Shown: positions 11,145-23,735, counted from the first letter of the stretch. The stretch is 64,000 nucleotides of DNA from Hymenopellis radicata (GCA_015501595.1 JADNRX010000117.1:62001-126000); one strand, 5' to 3'. Notes: generated by a model from the sequence alone, not told the origin. Numbers and translations are program-made.

Positions 11145-14100
11145 ATGGAGAAATTATTGCCATCGCCTGTACCCCACGGTCGCCGTAACCGATCGATTCA
11201 GAAATTGACAGTCGTCGTATGCGCAGCATCGCTCTCGCTGCTCTTCACTTTCATCCGAATCCCATTGCCAAATCCACTCCGCTCTACGGACTTTGCTTCA
11301 GAATGGCAGGACAACGTGTGGCCGTACCGCGAACAAACCGCCGCGTGGGACATATCCACCGATTTTGCGTATCCGCGCACTTTGGAGTACGATGTCGAGG
11401 AGGGGACGTGGCTCCGCCTTGACGTGCACCCGGTCAGCGGCGAGATCGTGTTTGACATGCTGGGCGACTTGTACTGCTTGGTCTCGGGGACGGCGCACCC
11501 GATTCTTGTCGGCGTCCCGTACGACTCGGACCCGCATTTCTCGCCCGACGGCGACAGGCTCGTGTTTCGCAGCGATGCGGAGCTGGGCGTGGAGAATATA
11601 TGGGTTATGCCGTGGACGGGGTGTGCGGCTATGGATGTCAGGCGGCCCGAGTTGGCGGGCGTTTTGAAGGATAGGCGGGAGGACAACGCTCTGCTAGTCA
11701 AAGGTCTTAAGGAGAATGCGCAGAGGAGATGGAATCGCTTGGTTGGCGAGGGCAGACTTGAAGGTCAGTTTACTAAATTACATGCCCATGTTCTTTTTTT
11801 GCTTGACGAATGTCCAGCGCGCCGTGTCACCAACGAGACGTTCCGCTGGGTGTCCGACGCCCGCTTTCATCCCTCTGGCACTAAAATAATTGCATCAAAG
11901 TGGTACACATCCACTATCACCTATGCAGCCTCCGAAGGATGGGAATACGACGTCCCCTCTCTGTCCACAAATCCCCAAATCAGACCGCAGAGTGGGCGCA
12001 GGCTACTCGGGCGAACACTTCCCGCGGGAATGACGCTAGCCGACTATGGCGACATGCAGATAGGACCAGAACAGTTTGTGTGGCGATCAGAGGATACTCT
12101 TATTTACTCGAAGAATGTCAAGGATTTGTACAGGATAGGCGATAAAGGTAAGAGTCGTATACCGCAGACTATGATTGATTTCGTTGACGCGGACATCAGA
12201 TATTCATCAAGGCGTCTATGCCATCTTCTCCCGAAACGTGACAAGTGGTAAAGATACGGTTCTTGTTGATGCGTTTCCTGGAGGTGCCTCCCGTCCAGAG
12301 CTTTCCCGCGATAAGAGGACCCTCGCGTTCGTTCGACGTGTACGCGATCATCAAGTTCTTGTCTTCAAGTAAGCCACTGTGCGACGCAACGATTCTTACT
12401 TGACCGCTTCTTCAGAGACCTTGAAACCGGTACTATTCACTACATATTCGATGGCCTCTCGTTCGATCTCTCGTTCGGCTGGGCGCCCATGGGAACCTAT
12501 CCTTCCTATGCGTTCACCCCTTCCGACGACGCCGTCATCATCTGGGCCGCGGGCCAGATCTACCGTGTCCCGCTCGCCGTAAACGGCTTTGGAGAACGTG
12601 TAGCAGGCGGCGCTGCTACCCCGATTCCCTTCCGTGCGCACATCGAGCTCAAGCTGGCTGAGACTCTGACCGGCGGCATCGACCTCGTCGGGCTAGAGAC
12701 GCAAGATGAAATGAATGTCACCGCCTTTCGTGATCTAGGCATCGACGCGACAGGCGCGGCGGCGGTGTTCCAAGCTGCGGGTGTTACTGTCGTTCAGGAC
12801 TTGAGCACGGGTGTTGCTGCGAAGGTGCCGGTCGTGAACCCCAGAGCGCCTTACTATTCGCCCGCCTTTGTTGGTGGGTCGAGCACACTCGTCGTACACG
12901 CCCGCTGGTCTGATACCAATTTTACGACGTTTGAGATTGCGGATGTTGATTCTGGGATTGCGTACGAGGTTGGGGGCTTAGCTTTGGGACGGTACCATTC
13001 GCCCTCGATATCGACTGGGCCTGGTGTGGAGCGCAAGATTGCTTTCATCAAGACCGCGGGGGATAGTCTGACCGGCAATGTCGTCGCCACGGCTCGACCA
13101 GGTCTCTACGTTGGCGATATTGTCCTCCCAAGCGACCGGGGTGCCGATGTTTTCGTGCACAACGTTCGCTTCATATCGGAACTCATTCCCGGCGTTATTG
13201 ATCGCGTTCATCTCAAGTTTCTGCAAGGTGATGAGCTTTTGGTTCACGAGGCTAGTCGGGTGTACACGATCGATATCAGTGCTGAGTCCCTCGTGTTGGG
13301 AGAGTATCCTCAGCATACGCTCGTCTCTGGGAAGATGACGAACGAGATATCGGTGGGGTCTGCGTCCGATATGCTGGCGTTTGTGGAATTCCACCATGTG
13401 TTTTTGGGCCGCTGAAGGAGGGAGAGGCGTTGTGGGCTAAACCTAGAAACGCGACTGAGGGATTGCGAGGTTGAGTTTGTATGGCGGACATGATCTTGCC
13501 TGGAGCGGCGATGGGAACAAGTTGTTTTGGTTCTTTGGTTTGTACTCGTACTTTCTGCCTCGACGTATACTTACACCTTAGTGCGTTTAGGTCCAACGCT
13601 TCATTGGCTTGAGGTCGACCACATCAAGCAGTGCGCATCGGAAATTAAAGCTGATGGCTCGAACTTTGGCATTGCGTGTGTCAAGGACCTCGTCCAGGCG
13701 CAGGGAATTCATGTTTCTCATTCGACGGATATCGCTCGCATTAAGCAGGAGGTGGCGCTATCGGGGCGTTCTGGCGTGCTTGCCATTCGTAACGCAACGA
13801 TTCTTACTATGCAATCGGGTGTGGTGGAGTCTGATCTTATAGTCGAAGGAACGATGCTTGTCGAAAACGGCGTTATAACGGCTGTGGGGTCGGAGATATC
13901 GATTCCAAGCGGCGCACATGTCATCGACGCGCGTGGTGGTACGTCTATCTGTATATTTTGTGCCTCGGTTATTGAAGAGAGCGCGTAGGCTTCGTGACAC
14001 CCGGATACATCGACGTACACGCTCATTGGGGAGGTGGTCTCGTCATATATCCTGCCAAGTCGTGGGAGATGCAGACCTTCTTAGCATATGGTGTAACAAC

Positions 14101-15394
14101 CTTGCACAAGTAAGGACCTAGTATACCTACCTCATCGCGGTCTGCGTTTTGATTTCGTTTAGCCCCAGCTCGGAGACGGTCACGACCTTTATCGAGCGCA
14201 GCCGATTGGAAAGCGGGCAGCTCGTTGGGCCGCGGTCGTTCACTACCGGATCGCCTCTATTCGGAGGCGGATGGGTAGGCATTCATCAGGAGATTGTTGA
14301 TATGGATGAGGCCGCCGCGGCGTTGATGCGGATTAAAGCTGAAGGCGGACCTGCTGCGCTGTCGTATAAGAACTATCAGTTGCCTTCTCGGTATGTCTTT
14401 CAGAGACTTGTGAGGGCGTTGAGCTGAGAAGACTGCCAGTGCATCGAGGCAGCGACTTTTGAAGAAGGGAAGGGAGCTGGGATTGCTGTGTGTTCCGGAG
14501 GGAGGCGGATATTATGATTGGGATTTGACTTATATTATTGACGGTGAGTTTTGTTTTTGATTTGCTGGCTCTTTCTTATGTGAGTGAATCAGGTATGACG
14601 ACTGTTGAACATTCGATCCCCGTGTCGGTTCTCTATGATGATGTCCTGACGCTCTACGCTCGGAGTGGTACCGGCGCCACGCCGACGCATGTTGTGAGCT
14701 ATGGCGGTGCGTTTGGGGAGGAATACGAATGGGCGCACTATGATGTCCCGAACGACCCCAAGTGCGTACGAACTAATTCGTTGTTGTTGGCTACTTGCTC
14801 ACTGTGTATCTCAGACTGCGTCGGTTTATCAGACATGATATTCTGGAAGGGCTGCATGAGAGTAAAGCCCGGCCGAAAGATTGTATATCCTTCGTATCAT
14901 GTCTTTGACGTTTGTGTGCTGAGCGATATGTCGACAGCGTATGGGCTCTTCAACATCTCAGAGTCGATAGCCAAGATGGTGCACATGGGTCTCAAGACGC
15001 ATATCGGCGCTCATGGCGAGCGGCCGATGGGCCACAACTACCATGCGGAGATGGCGTTCACGAAAGCGGGGGGCTTGACTAATTACGAGGTTGGTTCGCC
15101 CCTCCGTCTTCCTTCCTTCCTTCTTTTTCCAATGGCTATGTAGGTGTTACAAGCGGCTACGTCCTCTGCGGCGCAGACGCTCGGGATGTGGGGCTCCGTG
15201 GGGTCGTTGGCGCCTGGGAAGCTTGCGGATTTCTTGGTGTACGAGCCTGATGTTGACCTGCTGGAGGGACCGATCGGGGGTACGAGGGAGATGGTGTATG
15301 TTGCGAGGGTGGGAGGGTGTGGGATGCGGCGAGTATGGCGGAGGTGTGGCCTTTGGAAGGGCGCCTCAGGAGATGCCGCCGTTCAAATCCTTAG
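11145..15394 (+). CDS. Membrane-anchored beta-propeller (TolB/PD40-like) plus amidohydrolase fusion protein
   Basis: ATG at 11145 opens a basic N-terminus and one hydrophobic segment (about residues 22-42, 'VVVCAASLSLLFTF'), so this is probably a type II signal-anchored or secreted protein. A long region with PD40-type propeller blades follows ('HFSPDGDRLVFRSDAELGVE', 'DARFHPSGTKIIASKWYTS'). The C-terminal third is an amidohydrolase: 'LAIRNATILTMQSG', 'VTPGYIDVHAHWGGG' with the metal-binding HxH, 'TTVEHSIPV', 'LKTHIGAHGERPMGHNYHAEM', and 'GSLAPGKLADFLVYEP', typical of the strand closing the composite beta domain. The substrate is unknown. Frame changes near 13406-13408, 13469-13470 and 15307-15313 are each restored by one G. 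In the restored frame the stop is TAG 15392-15394, and otherwise the ORF drifts to 15485. Confidence 0.85.
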
Positions 15395-15605
15395 TGATTA
15401 TACCCGACGTGGAGTTACGGACAGTTTCGAAAGCATTCTTGAAGTCGGAGTGCAGACAAGCGACTGGATAGATACCATACAATGATTAAAAATCCGTCAT
15501 CCGCTGTGCGATATCCGGAATTTACTAGCAATGAACACCTGATTGCTTCTCTTCTCACACTTGTTATCTCGTCTCACATTGTACCTCTTCTCTCACTTAC
15601 CAATC

Positions 15606-17152
15606 ATGTCTCTTGGACGCACCCTCACTCTGTGAGCAGCGTCGACCTACGAGTGAATACTTCATTTCCTGATTATCATCGACAGCAACGACGGTAACAA
15701 GATGCCCGCCATCGGCCTCGGGACTTGGCTTTCCAAACCTGGCGAAGTCGAGGCTGCTGTTCTGCATGCGTTGAAGACAGGGTACAGGCATATAGACGCT
15801 GCTTTGATTTACGGGAACCAGGAAGAAGTACGTACGAGTTCGGTATGCGACGGACGGACTTGAAACATATTTGCCAGATTGGAGAAGCGTTAAAGAAGAC
15901 GGATGTCCCCCGGGAGGACATCTTTCTAACGAGCAAGATGTGTACGTGTGTGTTTTCCGATCCTGAAGAAGATATCGATGTTGTTGTTGAGGGCAGGGAA
16001 CAACTCTCACCGTCCGGAGCTCGTAGAGAAGACGCTGGATCTGATCCTCAGACAGCTCGGGACGACGTACTTGGACCTTTACGAGGTACTATGCCACTGC
16101 CCACTGCCAGCCATCTATTCAAGTAACTCAATTAGATCCACTGGTTCGTCGTCTCATAGTATCTCTTCCCATCCCCTCCCAGTCAACAGACGCCGCAGGC
16201 CCGTCCCATTCCAACCCGGGGACATCCTCGAGCCTCCCTCCGCAGATGGCAAAGACATCCTCATCGACGCGGACTCACCGGGGATCGCGGAGATCTGGAA
16301 AGCCTTCGTCGAGGTGAAGAAGAACACCGGCAAGGTCAAGTCGATCGGAGTGCGTCTCCTCGCCCTCGTCCACTGAGGCCCAAGTTATAATACTCTCGCC
16401 TAGGTATCCAATTTCAGTCAAGCGCACCTGCAGACGATCATCGACGCGACGGGCGTCGTGCCGGCTGTAAACCAGATCGAGGCCCACCCGGGCTGCAGCA
16501 GCCTGCGCTCGAAGAGTATTGTAAGAAGAAGGGCATCGCCTTGACTGGGTATAGTCCTTGTACTTATGCGTCCCTTTCATCCATCTTCGTGGTGCTAATT
16601 CGTCACCAGTAGGAAACAACGTAATAGCGTGTCCTACGCAGTGTGTTGGACTTCTGACAGAGGGATGTGATAGGTCATCGGCCTGCCGCGCATCATCGAC
16701 AACCCCAAGATCCAGGAGATTGCGAACAAGCTGCGCAAGCAGCCGTCTCAGGTCCTCATAAGCTGGTGTGCCCAGAAAGGTAACCAACGACAGCAAAATC
16801 ACCTAAAAGCAAAAACTAACTTGAGAGTCGGCACACCACAGGCATGTCCGTTATACCAAAGTCGGTTACACCTAGCCGCATCGAGGTAACTGGTCTTTTG
16901 CTTGTGGCGCTTGCTGATGAAATAAAATTAAGATCAACTTCCAAGACTTTATCCTCCCCGAAGAGGATTTCGAGGCTGTAAGCAAAATTGGGAGGGAGAA
17001 TCCTGTTCGCTACGGAGTACCTGTTGCCTTCAAGCCTCGGTGAGTCTGTTTTATTTCGCAGCCTTGCTGTGTCCTTTGACGCAGTACACAGGTGGAACAT
17101 CGATGTCTTTGGTCTTGAAGAAGAGAAAGATGCTGCGTACAAGGTCTGGTAA
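15606..17152 (+). CDS. Aldo-keto reductase (AKR superfamily)
   Basis: NAD(P)H-dependent carbonyl reductase. Exons join to '[20 protein letters not shown]', '[17 protein letters not shown]' (catalytic Asp and Tyr), 'IFLTSKM' (Lys), an exon with the His of 'YEIHWP' split by an intron, '[20 protein letters not shown]', '[12 protein letters not shown]', '[20 protein letters not shown]' and a C-terminal loop ending '[10 protein letters not shown]' before TAA at 17150. All four AKR tetrad residues are present. One G appears to be missing at the GGG run 16490-16492: adding it restores the expected '[19 protein letters not shown]'. The 3' exons are duplicated at 39.2-39.6 kb. Its position next to an A-T-TE enzyme makes a tailoring role plausible but unproven. 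Confidence 0.9.
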
Positions 17153-17440
17153 CTTGGACGTGTGCGCGAGAGGGTTAGAACTTAGTTCATTGGTTCGTTT
17201 GGTAACTCAACTTATGTCGAATGGGATAATCAGATTTGTGTGTTTGCGGGATGACTCCGACGTCGCTGTGAAGCGACGGATCCGGTAAGGATTGGGATCA
17301 TCCTGGCCGGAGATACTAGATGCTGGCACCCACATGCCAAATTGTAGTACAACTTACAAATCCGCTTAATATCACCTCCTGCACCCGCTGGCTTCAGAGA
17401 CCCGAGTTCACCATTCTGAAGAGTAGAGAAACAGGGTATG
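16910..17440 (+). repeat. Segmental duplication block X (donor copy): AKR 3' end plus downstream sequence
   Basis: This stretch (last AKR exons and about 290 bp beyond the stop) recurs reverse-complemented at 39005-39609, nearly identical in the AKR exons and diverged with indels downstream. Homology ends sharply at about 16910, inside an AKR intron, and at about 17440. The next block, Y, starts at about 17455, so X and Y are contiguous here. Confidence 0.85.
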
Positions 17441-17470
17441 CCACCCGAGATTCCGTAGACGATGCCTTGC
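17153..17470 (+). pseudogene. Remnant of an unidentified gene's 3' end downstream of the AKR
   Basis: Downstream of the AKR stop, the plus strand carries a decayed C-terminal coding segment ending 'CTRWLQRPEFTILKSRE...' and TAG near 17475. The homologous stretch at 39000-39330 (minus) reads more coherently: 'GNSTHVEWDNQFCVFAGMTT' and 'NPNIPHGAALSESWLQGEDD', then 'CTRWLERPEFTILKSRE'. The similarity shows that both derive from one coding sequence, whose family I do not recognise. The copy here is frame-broken. Confidence 0.45.
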
Positions 17471-17619
17471 GCTAGGGAGGTGGGAGCACAAGGAGGTGAA
17501 GGCTAGCGTATTTAACTTGACGAGGAATGTGGTTGGACAATATGCACAGACTGTGCGCCACACTCAACTGAGTATGAAATAACTGTCCTATTTACAAAAT
17601 ACAAGAATGCATATCCAAC

Positions 17620-20600
17620 CTAAAAGCCCTGTTGCAAATCGCGAATAACTATCTCGTTCATCAAAAATTCATAATGGCCACCCTCGAGGAGACAACCCGC
17701 GCGCCAGGCAAATACTTGGCTCCGAGACCAGCCCATTCCTCTTTGTCCTTGTCATCCACAAACCCCAAGGAACCTGTCTTCGCAACATAAACACAGACAG
17801 GTGCTCTGACAGAGGCCATCCATTTCACCATAAGCTCCAACGAAGATGCGCCCGTGGAACCGGTGGTCAGATCATAAACATAATCGGCAACAAGTGTGAT
17901 ATACTTGCTGGCCGTCTCGGCGGCTGCCTTCACCAGCGCCGGAGCGGGAAGACCATTAGAAGCATCAAGAAAGACCTGGAGCTGTTTCTCCATAATTGTC
18001 CAGTTCGCGTCTCGCATCATCAGTCCGCTGATAGCGTCCATCGACAACGCCACGATCTTCTCGCGGTTACGCGGGATTCTAGGATCGGGATTACCAATCT
18101 GGTTGGCAGAGTAAACAAACATAGACGGGAAATGGTCCAGCATGGCCAGTTGGACGACGTCGTCGCCGTTGTCCTCGAAGAGCTTGGCGAGCACAAAGCC
18201 AAGGATACTTGTCGATGAGTATGCAGCTAGCCGATACGGTCCCGTCGGTTGTTGCTCCTTGATTTTGGCAAAGTAGAAAGCAGCCATTTCGTCCAACGTC
18301 GTTAACGGGGTGTCGGGCGTGACTTGCAACGTCCAGACAGACGTCCGAAACTTTTCGGCATATGATGCGTATTCGAAGAAGAGCCCTCCGGCGCCTGCAA
18401 GTGCATAAGAATACGTGTTAGCTGGAAGAAGTCTTACTAACCGTGAATCATAATGAGAGGTGGGTCCCCTTTCCCCTCCAACAGCTTTACCACCGTCTGC
18501 CCGGACATTGGAAGCGGCGTATCAACTGAATAATAACCCTCTTCCTCCTCCTTCAACTCCTTTGCACTAGGAATCTTGAATGAACCGACGACGAAACCAC
18601 GGACAAAGGCACTCAATCCGAAAATCGTCGGGAACTCGAATACAAAGTTCTGCGGCAAGAGTCGAATCGCGGCGAGCGGGACAACTTTCGACTGGTGCAT
18701 TGCGCGAAGAAGCGAGTTCCGAATAGAGGTTGCGGTTAAACTGTAAATGAGTATGATCAGTTGATGTTCTCCGGAAGAACATCTGGGAACGGTACCTATC
18801 GCCACCAGCATCAAAGATATTCATGTCGTCCATGACGGAAGGAGAGAGAACATCATGGACTATGCCGCGAACGAAGATTGTAATGTTTTTGAGATCCCAC
18901 TCCGGCGGTGCAGCCTCCGCGTGCGATATGTCATCCACTGCATTATATATGCCTTCGATCTCGTCATGATACCGATCGACAATGGCACCGCGACGAAGAG
19001 ATCCTTTGGACGTGTACTCGAAAGGCTTGGAAGGATTCGCTACGAGAATCATCTGACAAGTCCCGTAATCAAATACATCGTACTGCCAGCCCTAAGTCAA
19101 CCGGGCTCACCTCTTTGTAAATCCTCGAATGCTGTGGCGCTTGTTCATTAGCGATCATCACAGTGTTCCTGTAGGGAAATCAATGCCGAACGAGCAGACG
19201 AATAGAACAACATAGTGCAGACCAGATCTTGTTGCGGAATTCCGCAAGCTTTACAGAGTCGGTTGGGTCGAAAGCGTATTCGGGGCGCGGAAGAATCAGC
19301 ACGCCAGGTTGGAATTTGGCCCTCCCAAACATGATCGCACTCGCAATGTGCTTGTCACCTTGTAAGATGATCTCTGGGGGAACTACAGTCAGCAGATATT
19401 TCCCCTACACAGTGAAGGACGGTCACCTATCGGGGCTGGATTCGTCTACGCGGAAACGCAAGACGTCAGTCATGTCGGGGTCAATTCACAAATATTACCT
19501 TTTCCTGAAACAGCTGTCAGCATCCGTTGCTTCAAAGTAAAAGGGTAGTACATACGCCAGTGCTGTGCATGATTTGGTCGTCTAGACACCTCGCTGGTTA
19601 GTACTGGCAGGATCTGAAATAGGAGTGTCCGCCTCACCTGCTCGGCCGTATATCTTCCAGTAGACGGGATTGACGGGGTGCCGAATGACTAGATCTTTTG
19701 TGTCGAAGGCCCGTACGCCGTCCACTTCAGCGTTGATAACAGCCGGAGAGAGGTTAGGAGATTCCTGAGTATGCGTCAAGCGTTTATTCACGCGAGGCAG
19801 CATCCAAAAGCACCCACTTTAATGTACAACCGGAACACGTTGTCCTCTACTGGTACAAAGGCAGCATCGACATGAGATGCTAGCTACCTCGGAATGTTAG
19901 AGCTAGACTTGAATTGAAGAATACAGTTACTCACCCGCATCCATTCCCAACCCACTGAAGGAGGTTTCTCTGCAACAAGATGTCATCCTAGACTGCGGAC
20001 GATGACATCAAGATAAACGCACTCTGAAAGACTACAATCCCGCCCGTTTCCGTTCTATATCGTTGCCAGTGAGCATCTCGGCGTTAGTAGAATGAATTAC
20101 TGACAGTCCATAACCCGTAGTTAGAGGCACGCCGTGAGATCTCAAGATGTCGCCTGCGTCTTTCGACAAGGGTCCTCCGCCATAAAGCTAGTATTGGACC
20201 ATTCAGGGAAGATTGAGAGAACAAAACGGCGAAGACACACCACACAAGTGAAGGTGTTTAATGCTTTGATTGAGGCGGGATTTTTGGACCATTGCTGCAA
20301 GCATTGAGTTACGCGCGAACCTGAATCCTTCTTATACCACGAACCTCAAGGAACGAAGGCACTGTGAGTATCACGTTACAGCGCAGCGCCGTAGTGCTGG
20401 CCAGGCAACGTTCTGAAGTAGGCACGACAGGAGGATTGGTGGGCGGAAACACCGCTATAATCGTACCCGATGAGATCTGATGATATATGTTACACCGGAG
20501 GAAGAGCAGTTTGTGGGTCAAGACTCACCATGAGGCACGTCGGCCAGAAGCCTAGCACATCTACCCGCAAATGCGTCGGAAAGGGAAGCTCCAGAAAGAA

Positions 20601-21463
20601 GTCAACGTACGATACATCGGTAGTCCCTGTGAGGCGAATATGAGCTCACCCATATCCATCTCTCCGTAGTCTTTTGAAGGGAGTCCGTCAGCTTACGCTA
20701 ATGCAGTTTCGGAGTAAGTACTTACAAGGAAGCCGAGCATACTGTAGGAGAAGGCGGTGGCTGAGATGAATTGGACTGGGAAAGCGCGTAGTCCCGGAAG
20801 AGTGGAAGATCATTGCCGTCTCCGTCCACTCAAGCTCGGGCATCGACTCATTCGGGGAGTTCTGAACTTCACCACTGCCAATATGATACAAGGATTCGAA
20901 AGAGGGCATTGGCATACTTTGCATAGGACCAATTTCTGGGCTAGCTGAGCCACATTCGTGACGGACTATGTCCGCGACTGTCTGGAGGTGCTGATCGTGG
21001 CTGACGATCATACGAGTACACTTGGTCTCCTTGACAAGATGTACCACAGCGGCAGCAGAATTGCGCATGGAGATGGGAAAAGGAACAAATCCAGCTTGCA
21101 TTAGACCATAAACGATGGCGAAGAAGGACATTGTATCTGCATAATTATCAGTAATTCCAAGACATACCTAGTAAATCGGTGATGTACCTGTGTTGACAAG
21201 AATCGCGACCACAGGACGAGTTCCCGAAATAGGCGCTCCGAGACTGCGTTGAACAATCTGTCTAGCAACCTGGATAGCAACGAAGACCTGGTCCAGCGTA
21301 ATTCTGTTACACTTCCATCGTTTGGACTCTCGTAGCGAAACACTGGATGGTCGGGACTATTCTTCGCGTGAAATTCAGGAAGCGATGGGAGCGTCAATGA
21401 ACCATCGAGAGGCGGTGGACGGAAGGTCTTGGACGTTAAACCTTGCGGTGCCGGATACTGCAT
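17620..21463 (-). CDS. NRPS-like adenylation-thiolation-thioesterase (A-T-TE) enzyme, copy A, frame-disrupted as sequenced
   Basis: Same architecture as the 40376-44209 gene, read from ATG 21463 'MQYPAPQGLTSKTF': adenylation domain ('IFHSSGTTRFPSPIHLSHR', YGLTE core split by an intron), a carrier domain whose 'GGDSL' serine codon spans an intron near 18730-18800, and a thioesterase ('IMIHGAGGLFFEY', 'LAAYSSTSILG'). Two one-base differences from copy B break the frame: at 21290-21291 (after 'ELRWT') and at 17688-17689, just before the TE catalytic-His region 'GGHYEF'. As sequenced the last frame stops at 17661 instead of 17620. Both differences fall in G/C runs. In-frame differences elsewhere, such as a 9-nt length difference near 20940 ('CGSASPE' here, 'CSPE' in B), suggest both copies were under coding constraint. 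Confidence 0.85.
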
Positions 21464-21502
21464 GATGGCGTTGCGTGAACTGCTGCTGTGGTTGGGCATG
21501 GG

Positions 21503-21509
21503 TTTTATA
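21503..21509 (-). promoter_or_regulatory. TATA box of NRPS-like copy A
   Basis: On the minus strand TATAAAA sits about 40 bp before the ATG at 21463. The same element stands at the same distance in copy B (40330-40336), so the core promoter was copied with the gene. Confidence 0.5.
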
Positions 21510-22183
21510 ACTCTCACTGCGGACATTCCAAATCCCCACAAAGACAAGTGATACCGTTCACGTTCACCCCAGCTATCATGTGTTCTGATAACGACCCAGA
21601 AGAAGATAAAGTGGAACCATAAGTATTGCTGACCCGCGGCCTTCGCGCGACTTTCAGAGGCTTCCTTCGAGTATATTTTAGTGTCCCCGAGGTTTATAAG
21701 ACTTACATGAAATCGTGCTGATGCAAATAGTGCGTGAACAAGCGGAGATGCGCAACAGCATACATAATACTGGCTGCGAGAAATGGAAGAAATGGCTCAG
21801 AGAACCGGCTTCTCAGCTTCTCGGTGACAAGTCCAACGGTACCTCCTTCCTCACAGCGTCCAGAGCATCGAAAGTCTACAATGACTCGGTCAACATCGGC
21901 GCCCAGAGGATGTATATAGATTGGGCGTCAGGGTGTGGCAGAGTCGAAGACAACGGTTGAACGGAGGCGCTTTTTAATAGAGGCGCCCATAAGACTAGAC
22001 GCGCGCAGATGAAGAAGCCGTTCTTAATGGGCCAAGCCAGAGTCATTCAGGACTGCCGTGGGGATTAGCGCGTGTCCCCCCTTTGCGTAAATCCTCCGCT
22101 TGGATGAACCGGAATAAAAAAAATCGAAGAAGAGAGGATGACATAATAACAGTGGGTATGTCGGGCCGGCTTCCTGGGCCTGG

Positions 22184-22791
22184 TCGTTGAGCTTTGCCTG
22201 AGGCGAGCATGTCAGAGCACCTCCTTATGGAGGTCCCCAACATCGGGATCAGGACCTTGAAGAAGTTATTGACCAAAAGTTGGAGTTGAACAAGGAGGAC
22301 AGGTTCGTCGTGTCCGTGATGTTTTGCACGTGGAGTGGACGGAGGATCCTAGGGAGTGGTTGGCCAAGGAGATTTTGGATCTCCCGGAAGATCTCATGCT
22401 GGGGTGAGATGGTGGAGGACAACCCCATGCAGGCACAGAACATGACCTTGGACCTGACTCAACTTTGAACCAAGACGTCCCGCCTGGCTGTATTACACGG
22501 AAGTAGGGAGCCATCAACTCCCAACACCACAGTTGCGTTGGACGCAGAACGTCCGATCTCGTCGTGCGGTTGGTGCTCCTCCTTCCCGATTTCAGCTCCC
22601 ATATGGGCCACAGCAGCAGCACAAGTCATGGTCTGCGCCTACTGCGATGCTCAGCTTCGAGCATTTCGCTGCCTTCTGAAGTTCTTCCCTCACCAAGTGG
22701 CGCACCTACATCATCGCGCGGGCCGAGCCATATAATACTCACCGCCTGCGCCTCGGTTCACCATCAATTATGTACCTCTAGCTCTCCTCAG
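22184..22791. other. Accessory spacer without a recognisable gene
   Basis: Beyond the duplication boundary at about 22183 I find only short overlapping open frames on both strands with no family resemblance. The right end probably holds the unresolved first exon of the DUF6593 relic that follows. Confidence 0.4.
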
Positions 22792-23440
22792 GAAGCTCTC
22801 TCAGAGACCAAACATTCCTTGACGACCGCGTACACTTATGCACACCGTACACATTAATCAACCGCACGACTACGATTCGCGGAGCTGATGGCGCGCCTGT
22901 AACGCGTATAGCATGGAAGACAATTGGTTCAAGTTCCATAATTGAGATTGGCGGCAGGGAGATGAAGGCCGATGACTTTCTAAGAAAGAAGGGACTCGGT
23001 GAAATAACAGGTATATGTGGCGCATTTTGTCCACAAGGAGAACTAAGAATAACATTCGACATCGCGTATTTGTTGGTCCAGACCGCAGAGAGTACACGTA
23101 GGAAATCACATTCCCGAAGCCTCAGGTGCGTTTCTCTTCGCCGTAGACGGTAGTTTGTTCAGCAAACACTTCAGCTGGTTGTCTCACCTTACGCTCATAG
23201 TACATCCTTAATGACGGTACCAAAACCCCAATCCCCACATTCCCCACACGCCACTTGCATAAGCAGAAAGCCTCCTTGGAGATAGCGCCAATGACGGATA
23301 TTATCTTGACAACATTCATCTTCGTGGAGAAGCTGAGGCGCGACCAGCAGCCGAGTTCGGCGGCGGCGGTAGGAGCAAGTGCTCGTGTTGAGCGTATTCC
23401 ACTTTCGATACCTGTAATTGTCTCCCTATACGTGTACTAA
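22792..23440 (+). pseudogene. DUF6593-domain protein, relic with an in-frame nonsense codon
   Basis: DUF6593 is a basidiomycete-specific family of unknown function, related in fold to LURP/tubby-like beta barrels. Exons after the acceptor at 22791 read 'TFLDDRVHLCTPYTLINR', 'TTIRGADGAPVTRIAWK', 'SSSIIEIGGREMKADDFLRK', then 'DRREYT*EITFPKPQ', then 'ASLEIAPMTDIILTTFIFVE' and 'KLRRDQQ'. The codon that should be the near-invariant Trp of the 'GREYxW' motif is TAG at 23099-23101. The other DUF6593 gene of this window has Trp there ('DGREYRWKI'). Unlike most breaks in the window this is a substitution, so a true pseudogene is likely. The 5' exon and start codon are not resolved. Confidence 0.7.
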
Positions 23441-23735
23441 CGTGTACGGCGCATTTCCTGGATGATGTTCATGAACTTGATGAAATTGTACCGACTCAAG
23501 TCTCAGGCATACTCGAGCGAGAATGTGAAGGTCACCCGAGCAACGTACCATCTGCACAATATCGAAGAGGATATAGTGTCGTGTCGGGAGGCCACTACTA
23601 AGTAAGTATTTCTTGCAACTATGCTCCTAAGTACAAATGTCCATGTCCATGCCAAGCATAAATACAACAGTCCAGCAACTTAAATACAAGACTTCGGAAT
23701 CAGAATTTTCAGTGTTTCTCTTCAAAAGAGAGTTT

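Larger units (their letters stand above)
17455..22183. repeat. Segmental duplication block Y (4.7 kb): NRPS-like gene A with its promoter and 3' flank
   Basis: The whole interval recurs in inverted orientation at about 39690-44330, visibly near-identical over coding exons, introns and both flanks. It contains the complete A-T-TE gene A, about 160 bp 3' of it and about 700 bp 5' of it. Confidence 0.9.
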
